NCBI GenBank assembly: GCA_014382685.1
Contig: JACNJG010000036.1
Span: forward strand, 1-8,435
Direction of reading: 5' to 3'
Length of the DNA stretch: 8,435 nucleotides
DNA from: Candidatus Cloacimonadota bacterium
Lineage (GTDB): Bacteria > Cloacimonadota > Cloacimonadia > JGIOTU-2
The notes under the pieces were generated by a model. It searched no databases and had not been told where the DNA came from. It saw nothing but the letters and a program-made list of their open reading frames with translations. How positions within the stretch are numbered: the stretch's first letter is position 1; each line of letters starts with the position of its first letter. Below are positions 1 to 7,581 of this stretch, in pieces. The position numbers and the translations under genes were made by a program.

Positions 1-2
1 TG

Positions 3-29
3 GCTAAATATATCAGGAGAATAAAATGA
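3..29 (+). other. possible 3' tail of an upstream gene
   Basis: One frame reads eight codons (A-K-Y-I-R-R-I-K) and stops at a TGA that overlaps the ferredoxin ATG as ATGA, a typical operon junction. The basic tail would suit a membrane subunit of the hydrogenase, but eight residues cannot identify a protein. The other two frames also end within the first 24 bases (TAA at 5-7 and TAA at 22-24), so the choice of frame is a guess based on the ATGA overlap. Confidence 0.3.
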
Positions 30-637
30 TCATTCCAAAACTTCGTGAATTGGGTGAAGCTATTGTATCGCTATTTTCAAAACCAGTAACAAGTAAATAT
101 CCTTTTACAAAAAAGCCCTACGAGCCGGTAAAACAGTTCAAGGGAAAACCAAAATATGATGAAGCAGAATGTGTAGGTTGTGGTTCTTGTGCTCAGGTAT
201 GTCCTGCCGACGCGATTGATCTTATCGATATACCCGAAGAAGGAAAACGCATATTGCAGGTTAATTACACGAATTGCATTTACTGCGGACAGTGTGAAGA
301 ACACTGCATAACGCAGAAGGGCATTAAGCTTTCTAATGAGTACATAACTGCCACTTTCAGTCCCGACAAAGAAGCAGCTTTTATGAAAATTGAAAAAAAG
401 CTTATTGTCTGTCCTATTTGCGGTACAAAGATAGCTACTGAAGATCACATGAATTGGCTGGTAGAGAAGATGGGACCAAAAGCTTATGGAAATCCCAATC
501 TCCTTGCATTCATTCAACTTCGATATCAGGATCTTCCGGACTCAAAGATAAAGAATGATAAGATCCGCAGAGAAGATTATTATAAATTGATGTGCCCACG
601 TTGTAGGCACCAGGTTGTTGTCGAAGATGCATTCTGA
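26..637 (+). CDS. 2x[4Fe-4S] ferredoxin subunit of a group 4 [NiFe] hydrogenase (HycF/EchF-like)
   Basis: This 203-residue protein is an electron-transfer subunit related to HycF/HyfH, EchF and NuoI. It would pass electrons between soluble ferredoxin or another donor and the hydrogenase small subunit on the cytoplasmic face of the membrane. Two classical 4Fe-4S motifs are visible: C49-C52-C55-C59 followed by Pro, and C84-C87-C90-C94. The C-terminal third carries two CxxC pairs, C129/C132 (CPIC) and C190/C193 (CPRC). This is a zinc-ribbon-like pair comparable to the cysteine-rich tail of HycF, and it makes the protein longer than the minimal EchF type. The first 40 residues form an amphipathic, basic leader typical of NuoI-like subunits, with no signal peptide. 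The ATG has a good AGGAG at 15-19, six bases upstream. The hydrogenase maturation protease and hyp genes directly follow, which supports a hydrogenase rather than a complex I role. The exact hydrogenase subgroup cannot be decided without the large subunit. Confidence 0.85.
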   Translation: MIIPKLRELGEAIVSLFSKPVTSKYPFTKKPYEPVKQFKGKPKYDEAECVGCGSCAQVCPADAIDLIDIPEEGKRILQVNYTNCIYCGQCEEHCITQKGIKLSNEYITATFSPDKEAAFMKIEKKLIVCPICGTKIATEDHMNWLVEKMGPKAYGNPNLLAFIQLRYQDLPDSKIKNDKIRREDYYKLMCPRCRHQVVVEDAF

Positions 638-1108
638 TGAGTTAAAGAAATTATTTACCTCCCTAAAAGATAAAAAAACTCTTTTCGTGGGGCTGGGAAA
701 TTATCAGCGCGGTGATGACGCTGTGGGCTTATATATTATTGAACAACTGCAATCAAAATGTAAAAAAAAAAAATTATATACCTGATAGCAGAAACAACTC
801 CCGAAAACTATTTTAGCACACTCACTTCAAAAGATTTGGATTTAATTATTTTCTTTGACGCATGTAGATTTTCATCCATTGCAGGAGAGACTAAAATTTT
901 AAGACATGAAGAAATAAGTACCTTTGCAACTTCGACTCATACGAGCTCGATCAGTGTCATCATTTCATATATTCGAAAGTTTTCAAATGTGGAAATTGAA
1001 GTGATCGGTATTAATATACTGAGTGCAGATTTTATACCTGAAATTTCATCGAAAGTTAAAGAGAGTGCAGATTCACTTATAAATATGATACAAAATGAAA
1101 CACGCTGA
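627..1108 (+). CDS. hydrogenase maturation protease (HycI/HybD family), -1 frameshifted at A12
   Basis: This endopeptidase removes the C-terminal extension of the [NiFe] large subunit after nickel insertion. Translation from ATG 627 gives 52 residues with the family motif GLGN-YQR-GDDAVG, then stops at TGA 783-785. The rest of the protein continues in the -1 frame from inside the A-run at 762-773 to the TGA at 1106-1108. Joined, it is 160 residues, close to the 156-164 of HycI and HybD. All three nickel ligands known in HybD (Glu16, Asp62, His93) have counterparts: D31 in GDDAVG, D78 in FFDAC and H105 in STHTSS. The start overlaps the ferredoxin stop by 11 nt and has only a weak ribosome site, so translation is probably coupled. 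The second part has no convincing start of its own (first candidate TTG 836, which would lack the N-terminal motif). The break may be a homopolymer sequencing error, slippage or true inactivation. The family call is firm; whether the gene works is open. Confidence 0.8.
762..773 (+). other. A12 homopolymer, site of the -1 frame break
   Basis: Twelve consecutive A's follow TGT. Reading on in the upstream frame gives four Lys codons and then a stop at 783. Backing up one base (or having 13 or 10 A's) joins the frame that carries the rest of the protease. A-runs of this length are known sites of RNA polymerase and ribosome slippage, and also of replication and sequencing error. Confidence 0.85.
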
Positions 1109-3365
1109 GATACTACTTACAGGAATTGTGCAGGGGGTTGGTTTTCGACCTTTTGTGAAGAGAACAGCTTTGCATCATGGCATCAAAGGTTACGTGGAGA
1201 ATAGGGAATTTGGTGTGAAAATAGTTGCTCAAGCATCAAAGAAATCTATTGAAGAATTTGTGAAGGATGTTCTCAATAATGCCCCAGCAGTCTCAACTAT
1301 TCTTACTCATTCAATAAAATATCTCGAATCAGAGTTGCCTGATTTTAAAACCTTTGAGATCGCTCCGAGCAAAAAGAAAGGGGAAATATCAGCACTCATA
1401 CCACCCGATATTGCCACATGCGATAAATGTGCTCAAGAGATCATTGATAAAGATGACAGGCATTTTTCTTATCCTTTTACAAACTGCACAAATTGCGGTC
1501 CGAGGTTTTCAATAATTCGGTCAATTCCTTATGACAGAAAAAACACTACAATGAAAAAATTCATTATGTGTGATGACTGTAATCGAGAATATACAACAGT
1601 TGCGGATAGACGATATCATGCACAGCCGAATGCGTGCCCAAAGTGTGGTCCGGAATTGCAGCTTATAGAAGTTGTCGATGAAAACCCCGTAGTAACTGAA
1701 AGAAGAGAGAGGGCATTTGATAAGACAGTATCGTTTTTACAGCAGGGAGAAATAGTTGCGATAAAAGGCATTGGTGGCTATCATCTTGTGTGTAATGCGT
1801 TGAATAAGGAAGTTATTGAAAAACTCAGAAAATTGAAGTACAGACCACAAAAACCTTTTGCGCTCATGGCTCGTGATATTGATATTATAAAAGAATATTG
1901 CGCGATAAATGATTCTGAAAAAGAAATGCTGGAAGGTCAGCAGAAACCGATAGTGCTTTTAGGTAAGAAAAAATATGCCCTGGAAAATGTAGCTCCGGGC
2001 GTAAAAGATCTTGGTTTTATGCTTCCCTATACTCCTTTACAATACCTGCTTTTCAAACACTTTCGGCTGCTCGTTTTCACAAGTGGAAATATTTCTGAGG
2101 AAGCCCTCGAAAATAAAGATGATTCTGCCTTCCGGAATCTCTCCCGCATTACTCAATATTATCTTTCTTATAATAGAGAAATTTTCAACCGAATAGATGA
2201 TTCTATAGTTACTTATGCCGGTGATCAAAGAATTTTGATAAGGAAAGCTCGCGGTTTTGTACCCAAACCCATAAATATAAAAAAAGGAATTGATAAGCCA
2301 CAGATATTTGCAGCAGGTGCGGACATGAAGGGGTCTTTCGGGCTTACAAAGGAGAATATATTTCTTGGAAGTCAATATCTTGGAGACCTTGTTTTTAACT
2401 CAAATACGGAATTTTATAGAGAATCACTAAGCTATTTTCAATCAATATTTGAGATGAAACCGGAAGTCGTTATCGCTGATTCTCATCCTAATTATTTTTC
2501 TACTCAGTTTGCTAAAGAATTTGCGGAGGAAAAAGAATTGCCAGTCCACTATATTCAGCACCATAAAGCTCATATTTATAGTGTGATGGCTGAAAATGAC
2601 CTCGAAAATGTGTTGGGAGTTTCCTTTGACGGAACCGGTTATGGAGATGATGGAAATATTTGGGGTGGTGAGTTTTTTATTATAAAAAGTATTGATTGCG
2701 AGCGATTTGCTCATTTGAATTATCTGCCGATGGTTTCAGGAGAAAGGGCAGCTAAAGAACCGTGGAGAATGGCGCTCATATACCTATTTAAATATTTTCC
2801 GGATGCAATCGATACCATTATTCCAACAGCCACTTTTCCGCAGAGGGACATGATACTTCATCAGCTTCTGAATGATTCTGTACAGCTTCAGACTTCGAGC
2901 ATGGGAAGATTCTTCGACGCAGTAGCAAGTTTGATCGATGTGTGCCATTATAATTCCTATGAAGGTGAAGCAGCTATGAAACTTGAAGCTTTTGCTGATG
3001 AGAATTTCTCGGAATATTATAATATTAATTTTGATAAGCAACAATCGCTCATTGAAGTAGCTTTAATAATTAGAGGTATTGTTAATGATATTCTTGATGA
3101 TCGTTCAAAAAAATATATTTCATCAAAATTTCACTTTACAATTGCGAGGATGGTTTTCGATTTGTGTAAAAAAATGAAGAAGGAATCCGGCATAGATTCG
3201 GTGGCACTTTCCGGCGGTGTTTTTCAGAATGTTGTGCTTGTAAATATGATAAAAAGAGTATTTTACGGCAGTGATTTTAAGTTATTTTGGAACGAAAAAG
3301 TACCTCCGAATGATGCAGGAATTGCACTCGGACAGGTTTATTCATTTCTTTTAAAAAGCAGGTAA
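1095..3365 (+). CDS. hypF: carbamoyltransferase HypF
   Basis: HypF uses carbamoyl phosphate and ATP to carbamoylate the C-terminal cysteine of HypE, the first step in making the cyanide ligands of the [NiFe] site. At 756 residues it matches the usual length (about 750), with domains in the canonical order. The acylphosphatase domain covers about residues 1-90, with GIVQGVGFRPF (R19) and N36. Two zinc fingers use C109/C112, C131/C134, C159/C162 and C181/C184. The YrdC-like domain spans about 205-385. The Kae1/TobZ-like carbamoyltransferase domain spans about 400-756, with the metal-binding HHKAH at 489-493, FDGTGYG at 511-517, EGEAAM near 623 and SGGVFQN at 706-712. No truncation or missing key residue is seen. 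The ATG overlaps the end of the protease gene by 14 nt and lacks a recognisable Shine-Dalgarno, so translation probably depends on ribosomes finishing the upstream gene. Confidence 0.97.
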   Translation: MKHAEILLTGIVQGVGFRPFVKRTALHHGIKGYVENREFGVKIVAQASKKSIEEFVKDVLNNAPAVSTILTHSIKYLESELPDFKTFEIAPSKKKGEISALIPPDIATCDKCAQEIIDKDDRHFSYPFTNCTNCGPRFSIIRSIPYDRKNTTMKKFIMCDDCNREYTTVADRRYHAQPNACPKCGPELQLIEVVDENPVVTERRERAFDKTVSFLQQGEIVAIKGIGGYHLVCNALNKEVIEKLRKLKYRPQKPFALMARDIDIIKEYCAINDSEKEMLEGQQKPIVLLGKKKYALENVAPGVKDLGFMLPYTPLQYLLFKHFRLLVFTSGNISEEALENKDDSAFRNLSRITQYYLSYNREIFNRIDDSIVTYAGDQRILIRKARGFVPKPINIKKGIDKPQIFAAGADMKGSFGLTKENIFLGSQYLGDLVFNSNTEFYRESLSYFQSIFEMKPEVVIADSHPNYFSTQFAKEFAEEKELPVHYIQHHKAHIYSVMAENDLENVLGVSFDGTGYGDDGNIWGGEFFIIKSIDCERFAHLNYLPMVSGERAAKEPWRMALIYLFKYFPDAIDTIIPTATFPQRDMILHQLLNDSVQLQTSSMGRFFDAVASLIDVCHYNSYEGEAAMKLEAFADENFSEYYNINFDKQQSLIEVALIIRGIVNDILDDRSKKYISSKFHFTIARMVFDLCKKMKKESGIDSVALSGGVFQNVVLVNMIKRVFYGSDFKLFWNEKVPPNDAGIALGQVYSFLLKSR

Positions 3366-3367
3366 TA

Positions 3368-3589
3368 ATGTGCTTGGCAGTACCATATAGAATTATTTCA
3401 AAAGAAGGCAACAAAGCCATTGCGGATGTTTTCGGCATGAAAAAAGAGATAGACATACGCATTATCGAAGATGTTGATATCGATGAATATGTACTTGTTC
3501 ATGCAGGTTTTGCTATTCAACGGGTAAACCAGGAGGATGCAAAAGAGACTCTTGAATTACTTGCCGAACTATGCGAAGCTGAAGAGTGA
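3368..3589 (+). CDS. hypC: hydrogenase assembly chaperone HypC
   Basis: HypC is a small (73-residue) chaperone that binds HypD during assembly of the Fe(CN)2CO unit and delivers it to the hydrogenase large-subunit precursor. It has the diagnostic N-terminus MCLAVP, whose Cys2 becomes the functional N-terminal residue after methionine removal, and the conserved HAGFAI segment at 45-50. The acidic C-terminal helix (ELLAELCEAEE) is usual for the family. It starts two bases after the hypF stop, with a short AGG ribosome site at 3360-3362. Homologues include HybG and HupF, but the single copy beside hypD favours HypC. Confidence 0.96.
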   Translation: MCLAVPYRIISKEGNKAIADVFGMKKEIDIRIIEDVDIDEYVLVHAGFAIQRVNQEDAKETLELLAELCEAEE

Positions 3590-3592
3590 TCT

Positions 3593-4681
3593 ATGAGTAA
3601 TAAGTTCCGAAATAATCCTGAGCTAAAACCTCTTCTGCAAAAAATCAAGAATGACATCGCTGCGTTGGATGGAAAAGTCCTTCCGCTGAAATTTATGGAA
3701 GTGTGTGGCACTCATACTGTATCTATCCTGAAATATGGGTTTCGGCATTATTTCAAGGATTCAATTAAATTCCTCTCCGGTCCCGGATGTCCTGTATGCG
3801 TTACTTCAGCTCGGGACATTGATAAGATAATATATTTAGCACAGGAAGGTCATCATATTGTAACATTTGGGGATCTGATAAAAGTGCCCGGAACACATTC
3901 AAGCTTGGAAAAAGAGATTGCAAAAGGAGCGACAGTCGATGTCGTGTACAGTCCTCTCGATGCACTAAATATTGCCCGAAACACTAAGAAAGAAGTAGTC
4001 TTCATTGCAGTTGGATTTGAAACGACCATTCCTGTAATTGCCAGCTTGGTTCTGGATGCCTATGCACAAAACATAAAAAATATTAGCATCCTTAGTTTAG
4101 TAAAAACAATGCCCAATGTTTTACGGTTTCTTCTTTCTGAATTACAAGGTGAGATCGATGGTTTGATCATGCCGGGGCATGTCAGTGTGATAATCGGTTC
4201 AGATCCCTATGAGTTCATACCGGAAGAATATGGAATTCCATGCACTGTGGCAGGGTTTGAGCCGGTTGATATGGGGCTTGGAATTCAGGCACTCGTCTCT
4301 CAAATAGCGTTGGGTTCACCTGCAGTTGATAACCGATACAAAAGAATGGTCAAATCAGAAGGAAATAGGGCAGCTCAAGAATTGATCTCAGCAGTATTTC
4401 AGGAATGCGATGTTTCCTGGCGTGGATTCGGCACGATTCCCAAAAGCGGATTATGCCTGAATGAAGAATTTATAAATTTCGATGCAGAAAAAAGGTTCTA
4501 CATAGAAGTAAAAGATGAAGTCGTACAAACTGCATGCATCTGCGGAGACATCATTGCTGGAAGGAAATCTCCACTTGATTGCACTTTATTCAGAAAGAAA
4601 TGCACACCGGAAAATCCAATCGGACCGTGCATGGTCTCTTTTGAAGGCGCGTGCGCTGCTTATTATAAATATGGTGAATGA
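3593..4681 (+). CDS. hypD: hydrogenase maturation Fe-S protein HypD
   Basis: HypD is the scaffold on which iron receives its CO and CN- ligands, working with HypC and HypE. Its 362 residues match the family. The conserved motifs are FMEVCGTHT (C38, H41), SGPGCPVCVT (C66 and C69), IKVPGTHSSL near 97-105, FIAVGFETTIP at 137-147 and MPGHVSVIIG at 193-202. The C-terminal 4Fe-4S region holds C315, C317, C330, C337, C346 and C354, including GPCMVSFEGAC. All conserved cysteines appear intact. The gene starts three bases after hypC behind a weak GAAGAG ribosome site, and its stop overlaps the hypE start. Confidence 0.97.
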   Translation: MSNKFRNNPELKPLLQKIKNDIAALDGKVLPLKFMEVCGTHTVSILKYGFRHYFKDSIKFLSGPGCPVCVTSARDIDKIIYLAQEGHHIVTFGDLIKVPGTHSSLEKEIAKGATVDVVYSPLDALNIARNTKKEVVFIAVGFETTIPVIASLVLDAYAQNIKNISILSLVKTMPNVLRFLLSELQGEIDGLIMPGHVSVIIGSDPYEFIPEEYGIPCTVAGFEPVDMGLGIQALVSQIALGSPAVDNRYKRMVKSEGNRAAQELISAVFQECDVSWRGFGTIPKSGLCLNEEFINFDAEKRFYIEVKDEVVQTACICGDIIAGRKSPLDCTLFRKKCTPENPIGPCMVSFEGACAAYYKYGE

Positions 4682-5685
4682 TGGTAAATAATACAATTCT
4701 TCTCTCTCATGGAAGCGGTGGTAAGCAGAGTAAGGAATTACTTGATCTTATTTATAGAACACTCAACCGCGTTGTCATTAATCACGGCGAGGACAGCGGC
4801 GTTATAAATATTGTGGACGGAAAAGCAGCCATCACTACAGACAGCTATACCATAGATCCGATATTTTTCCCGGGTGGCAATATCGGGAAATTGGCTATAT
4901 GCGGGACCACAAATGACCTTGCAATGGTTGGAGCGATCCCACAATTTATCACTTTATCATTAATAATCGAAGAGGGGTTTAGTTTTGATGATCTTAAAAA
5001 AATCCTAATAGCAATTCGCGATGAAACCGAGAAGGGGAATATCTCGATTATTGCGGGAGACACCAAGATCGTCAGCAAAGGAAAGATAGATAAGATATTC
5101 ATCAATACTGCAGGATATGGAGAAATTATCTCAAAAGATACGATTTCTTCGCAGAACGCAGAGCCACAAGATGTTGTCATCATTACCGGAGATATCGGAG
5201 ATCACGGAGCATCAATTATGGCATACAGGAATGGATTTACCTCAGCGCTGAAATCTGATTGTGCAAATGTTGCACCTCTTATAAAAGCTCTTTTGGAACA
5301 AGGTATTAAAATTCATGCATTGAGAGATCCCACTCGCGGAGGATTGGCATCAATTCTTAATGAGATCGTTGCTTCCTCAAAGGTAAATATTGTGCTTGAA
5401 GAAGAGAAATTGCCTATAAAGGATAGTGTGTCCGGAGTGTGCGATGCGCTGGGAATCGATCCACTTTATATGGCATGCGAAGGAAGAGCTGTCATAATTT
5501 GTCCAAAAGATGAAACTGATAAAGTGCTGGAAATTTTGCATAATGAAACTCTTGGGGAAAACGCACAGGTTATAGGACGGGTTGCTGAAAAATCAGATAC
5601 ACCTAAATTATTTTTGAAAACATTTATCGGAGCGAAGAGAATATTACCGCTCCTCTCACGCGAACAAACACCAAGAATTTGTTAA
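4678..5685 (+). CDS. hypE: carbamoyl dehydratase HypE
   Basis: HypE belongs to the PurM/AIR-synthase superfamily. It dehydrates the carbamoyl group placed on its C-terminal cysteine by HypF to a thiocyanate and hands the cyanide to iron on HypC-HypD. The 335-residue protein ends in the required PRIC tail with C335 as the last residue. It also shows SHGSGGK at 10-16, TTDSY at 53-57, GGNIGKLAICGTTNDLAMVG at 66-85, AGDTK at 126-130, RDPTRGGL at 216-223 and ACEGR at 266-270. It begins at ATG 4678 or the adjacent ATG 4681, so the hypD stop and the hypE start overlap (ATGA). This indicates translational coupling. The nearest weak site is TGGTGA just upstream. Confidence 0.97.
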   Translation: MMVNNTILLSHGSGGKQSKELLDLIYRTLNRVVINHGEDSGVINIVDGKAAITTDSYTIDPIFFPGGNIGKLAICGTTNDLAMVGAIPQFITLSLIIEEGFSFDDLKKILIAIRDETEKGNISIIAGDTKIVSKGKIDKIFINTAGYGEIISKDTISSQNAEPQDVVIITGDIGDHGASIMAYRNGFTSALKSDCANVAPLIKALLEQGIKIHALRDPTRGGLASILNEIVASSKVNIVLEEEKLPIKDSVSGVCDALGIDPLYMACEGRAVIICPKDETDKVLEILHNETLGENAQVIGRVAEKSDTPKLFLKTFIGAKRILPLLSREQTPRIC

Positions 5686-5696
5686 TAGGAATATAA

Positions 5697-6860
5697 ATGC
5701 CTGACCAGAACACTACAAATCTGAAAAGAATTTATAAAATTCTCCTGCTGATCATACTGATCTATTTCTTCTTCCTCAGTATTGTGATGATGGGAGCCGG
5801 CTTTAAGAGTTTTCGTGGTCTTTCTGAAAATCTTATTGCAAGCGTAAGCAACCCTATAATGGGATTACTTATTGGAATTCTTACCACAAGCATTGTACAG
5901 AGTTCATCTACCACAACGTCCATTGTCGTTGGTTTAGTTGCCAGTAATATTCTTGGCGCTGATTCTATACGAATTGCCATCCCGATTATAATGGGAGCAA
6001 ATATTGGCACCACTATCACAAATACCATTGTATCACTGGGGCATATTTCAAGAACAGATGAATTCAAAAGAGCTTATGGTTGCGCAATTGTGCATGATAT
6101 ATTCAATATTATTGTGGTTGCTATTCTTTTGCCTTTGGAGATATATTTCAGACTCATTGAAAAAATATCTCTTAAACTTGGTTCATTTATTCTGCATGCG
6201 AATATTCAAGGTGCAGAGTTCAAAAGTCCAATTGCAATGATCACAAAACCCATTGTCGGATTTCTTTATGATCCGAAGTTCCCCGATGCTTCACCGGGAT
6301 TGTTGCAGAAATTATTTTCTCAACCTGTCTCACAGATATTGATCCTTATTATAGCTATGATATTCCTATTTATTGCATTAAAATATATGGTCAAAGTTAT
6401 CAGGCAACTGGTCATCGGCAAGGTTGAAAATTTCTTTTCCGATTACATTTTCCGCAATGGTGTGCTTGCACTGCTTCTCGGTTTGGTTCTCACCGCTATC
6501 GTCCAAAGCAGCTCGATCACGACTTCAATTATGGTACCCCTGGCAGGTGCGGGTATTGTAAATATCTATCAGATTTTTCCCTATACGGTGGGCGCAAATA
6601 TTGGAACAACAGTGACTACCCTATTGGCAGCTATGGCGACGGGCTCGCCGGCAGCGCTCGTGGTAGCACTTTCTCATTTCACCTTTAATGTACTTGGAAT
6701 GATACTGATACTGCCCTTGAAACCGATTAGAATGATCCCTATAAAAATCGCATTATGGGTATCAAATTTGACAACTAAAAGCAAGATATATCCAATTTTA
6801 TTTATCGTTATGATATTTTTTGTTATACCAATATTTATTCTTCTTATAACAAAACGATGA
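5697..6860 (+). CDS. Na+/phosphate symporter, NptA/PF02690 family
   Basis: This 387-residue inner-membrane protein is a member of the SLC34-like Na/Pi cotransporter II family, which moves inorganic phosphate with sodium. It has the internal inverted-repeat layout of the family. Each half carries a QSSS signature (QSSSTTTS at 68-75, QSSSITTS at 270-277) followed by a GANIGTT motif (100-106 and 299-305). Hydrophobic segments run through both halves, starting with a transmembrane helix at about 12-34. It ends after the last helix and lacks the C-terminal PhoU domain found in longer relatives such as E. coli YjbB; that function is supplied by the next gene. The ATG follows an AGGA site at 5687-5690 and lies 11 nt after hypE, so cotranscription with the hyp operon is likely. 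The direction and substrate of transport are inferred from the family. Confidence 0.9.
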   Translation: MPDQNTTNLKRIYKILLLIILIYFFFLSIVMMGAGFKSFRGLSENLIASVSNPIMGLLIGILTTSIVQSSSTTTSIVVGLVASNILGADSIRIAIPIIMGANIGTTITNTIVSLGHISRTDEFKRAYGCAIVHDIFNIIVVAILLPLEIYFRLIEKISLKLGSFILHANIQGAEFKSPIAMITKPIVGFLYDPKFPDASPGLLQKLFSQPVSQILILIIAMIFLFIALKYMVKVIRQLVIGKVENFFSDYIFRNGVLALLLGLVLTAIVQSSSITTSIMVPLAGAGIVNIYQIFPYTVGANIGTTVTTLLAAMATGSPAALVVALSHFTFNVLGMILILPLKPIRMIPIKIALWVSNLTTKSKIYPILFIVMIFFVIPIFILLITKR

Positions 6861-6885
6861 GTAAATTCTTAAATACGAGGTACAT

Positions 6886-7581
6886 ATGTTAAAAGAATTA
6901 ATTAAACTGTTCAAAAAGAGCAATCCCTATAAAGAGGCACACAATGACGCCTGTATTATGCTTAATCGGGCAAATAATATGTTTGATAATGCCAGCGCTC
7001 AACTGCGGGGAAGAGATATCCCTCATCCCGATATCGATATATTTTATGAGGAAAGAAAAGTCGATAAAACAGAACGTGCTGTGCGAAGGAAGGTTTTAAT
7101 ACATCTCTCAGTTACAGGCGCTATGGACACGCCAGGCGCGATCATTCTTATCGGTATAGTAATAGACATTGAGAGAGTAGGTGATTATACTACGAACATC
7201 CTTGAACTTGCCCGAGCAGCCAATATGAAGCTGGATGCAGGAATTCTTGAAGATGAATTGACCAATATTGAGCTGGAGATAGAGCACCTTTTTGATGTGG
7301 TGAGCAAGGCTTTTGAAGAGTATGATAAGGATATTGCAGAGACTGTTATCAATAAAAAATTAACCAGAAGATGCGAGGTCCTCCTTCAGCAGCTTATGAC
7401 TGAAGATATTGGTTTGAACGTTCAGAATGCTGTGGTGGCAGCACTATATATTCGATATCTGAAGAGAATTGCAGCACATCTTCTTAATATTGCCACATCG
7501 CTGGTGCAGCCGTTTGAAAAAGTCCGCTTTATGCCGAAATCTGCGACTGTTAAATACAAGCAGAAAAAAGAACATGAATAA
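6886..7581 (+). CDS. PhoU-like protein, partner of the Na/Pi symporter
   Basis: This 231-residue, mostly helical cytoplasmic protein has two PhoU-type three-helix repeats, about 17-110 and 120-212. PhoU proteins bind metal clusters through E/DxxxD motifs and modulate phosphate uptake and signalling. The first repeat keeps the signature (EERKVD at 55-60 and DIERVGDYTTNI at 94-105, with E96 and D100). In the second repeat the equivalent helix reads YLKRIAAHLLNI at 191-202, with Lys and Ala where acidic ligands are expected, so its metal site is probably lost. The C-terminus is short and basic. A GAGG ribosome site at 6877-6880 sits five bases before the ATG, and the gene lies 25 nt after the transporter, so the two probably form a functional pair. 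A role in controlling that transporter rather than a PstSCAB system is inferred from position; no pst or phoBR gene is in the window. Confidence 0.85.
   Translation: MLKELIKLFKKSNPYKEAHNDACIMLNRANNMFDNASAQLRGRDIPHPDIDIFYEERKVDKTERAVRRKVLIHLSVTGAMDTPGAIILIGIVIDIERVGDYTTNILELARAANMKLDAGILEDELTNIELEIEHLFDVVSKAFEEYDKDIAETVINKKLTRRCEVLLQQLMTEDIGLNVQNAVVAALYIRYLKRIAAHLLNIATSLVQPFEKVRFMPKSATVKYKQKKEHE

Noticed and set aside
77..517. 146-codon minus-strand open frame opposite the ferredoxin gene
   Set aside because: It is antisense to a gene with two intact 4Fe-4S motifs, has no recognisable motif and is rich in residues expected from reversed AT-rich codons.
836..1108. A separate 90-residue gene starting at TTG 836
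   Set aside because: Its sequence is the C-terminal two-thirds of the protease, and the same frame continues meaningfully upstream to the A-run (IAETTPENYF). The start is a non-ATG codon inside a conserved domain.
2011..2375. Short open frames on both strands inside hypF
   Set aside because: They lie wholly inside the intact YrdC-like and Kae1-like coding region and lack any domain signature.
6004..6240. 78-codon + strand open frame inside the Na/Pi symporter
   Set aside because: It lies in an alternative frame of a clearly coding region with conserved transporter motifs, and has no ribosome site of note.
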